DNA of 5,935 nucleotides, taken from positions 1 through 5,935 of the forward strand of contig JAUHWE010000320.1 in the NCBI GenBank assembly GCA_030424825.1, in the 5' to 3' direction. The notes beneath the pieces were generated by a model. It searched no databases and had not been told where the DNA came from. It was given only the letters and a program-made list of their open reading frames with translations. The translations under genes and the position numbers were made by a program. Origin of the DNA: Verrucomicrobiia bacterium (GTDB taxonomy: Bacteria > Verrucomicrobiota > Verrucomicrobiia > Opitutales > Opitutaceae). This document shows positions 5,415 to 5,935 of this stretch, piece after piece (position 1 is the stretch's first letter; every line of letters begins with the position of its first letter).

Positions 5415-5935
5415 CTACATTCCTTGCAGCTTGCGGTGTTTTTCTAGCGAAGCCGCTCTGGCGTTGAGTAGGTGAAAGTATTGTTTCCGAAACTCAACGA
5501 AGGCAGTGGTATCGCATTGGGTATGGATCGTCATGCGCTTGCGGTAAGGAACGTAGTTACCGATATGCCAAGCGACGTTGCGGTAGATACAGAAGTCGCC
5601 CGGATTTAGCACCAGTTGAACTGCGTCCGGCATCGCTTGGCAGTAGTTGAGACAGAAGAGTTCCAGTTCCTCATCCGTTTGTTCATTCGTCTCGTCGCGC
5701 AAAATCTCCTGTGTAGTGGAGGCATAGAGTTCATTCTCTTCTACCGTGTTGTGCGTGCGTTGAAAACTGCGAGGCACATACCAGGTGGAATTGTCTTCGT
5801 AGAGGGGGCAATTCACTTGGTTCCAGAAATTGAAATCGTTGGCGATCTTCTCCCAATCGCCCGCCAAATGCGCTTCCCACGGCTCCGCTTCGATATGATC
5901 CCGGAAATCCCGATGCCATTCGGTTGACCAAGGTC
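5415..5935 (-). CDS. PhyH-family (phytanoyl-CoA dioxygenase-like) Fe(II)/2-oxoglutarate oxygenase, 5' partial
   Basis: C-terminal 173 residues of a non-haem iron oxygenase; the N-terminus lies beyond the right edge. The frame is open to the edge (first full codon 5931-5933), so a TTG at 5867 is not the start. The iron-binding HxD is visible as W-H-R-D (His codon 5913-5915, Asp 5907-5909). The distal His is in NPGDFCIYRNVAWHIGNYVP (codon 5565-5567), and the 2-oxoglutarate-binding Arg is probably in the YRKRMTIH segment that follows. The NPGDF...WHxGNY...RxTxH layout is typical of PhyH-like proteins, which hydroxylate varied small molecules; the substrate cannot be predicted. A cysteine-containing middle segment (ELELFCLNYCQAMPD) has no known role here. 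It is convergent with parE across the repeat-rich spacer, and no neighbour hints at a pathway. Confidence 0.85.
   Translation of the reverse strand, partial: PWSTEWHRDFRDHIEAEPWEAHLAGDWEKIANDFNFWNQVNCPLYEDNSTWYVPRSFQRTHNTVEENELYASTTQEILRDETNEQTDEELELFCLNYCQAMPDAVQLVLNPGDFCIYRNVAWHIGNYVPYRKRMTIHTQCDTTAFVEFRKQYFHLLNARAASLEKHRKLQGM

Noticed and set aside
5865..5867. TTG at 5867 as the start of the PhyH protein
   Set aside because: The catalytic HxD motif (WHRD) is encoded upstream of it in the same open frame, so the gene extends past the window edge.

Overview
The window looks like a chromosomal stretch of a Gram-negative, probably aquatic, polysaccharide-using bacterium. A member of Verrucomicrobiota (Opitutae/Puniceicoccales type) is my best guess. 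The guess rests on the style of the TonB-dependent receptor (mature N-terminus with an ELSPYEV motif, then DVGYYAGNS), the formylglycine sulfatase of iduronate-2-sulfatase type beside it, a PhyH-type dioxygenase, and REP-like palindromes of the CAGGCATCCTGCCTG kind. It is inference, not a database match.

Layout. (1) Positions 1-2498, + strand: an outer-membrane TonB-dependent receptor whose reading frame is already open at the left edge. The frame first encodes an STN domain, then a linker, then a normal-looking signal peptide beginning at an in-frame ATG (318), then TonB-box-like segment, plug and beta-barrel ending in Phe. An STN domain in front of a signal peptide is the wrong order for a receptor and suggests an in-frame fusion with, or a run-on from, an upstream FecR-like protein carrying a C-terminal STN domain. 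(2) Positions 2591-3991, - strand: a secreted sulfatase, convergent with the receptor, with a perfect 11-bp inverted repeat at the junction. (3) Positions 3992-4416: a gene-free gap holding a few palindromes. (4) Positions 4417-5017, + strand: a parDE toxin-antitoxin operon with a TTGACA promoter overlapped by interleaved inverted repeats. The stop and start codons overlap as TAATG, and the last part of parE is thrown out of frame by an apparent 1-nt insertion. (5) Positions 5018-5414: a gene-free stretch packed with long inverted repeats resembling REP/REPIN or MITE elements. (6) Positions 5415-5935, - strand: the C-terminal part of a PhyH-family 2-oxoglutarate/Fe(II) oxygenase, cut by the right edge.

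The receptor and the sulfatase could act together in uptake and desulfation of a sulfated glycan, with the STN part pointing to FecI/FecR-type surface signalling, but they are convergent and need not be co-regulated. The parDE and repeat region looks like accessory DNA inserted between unrelated metabolic genes.
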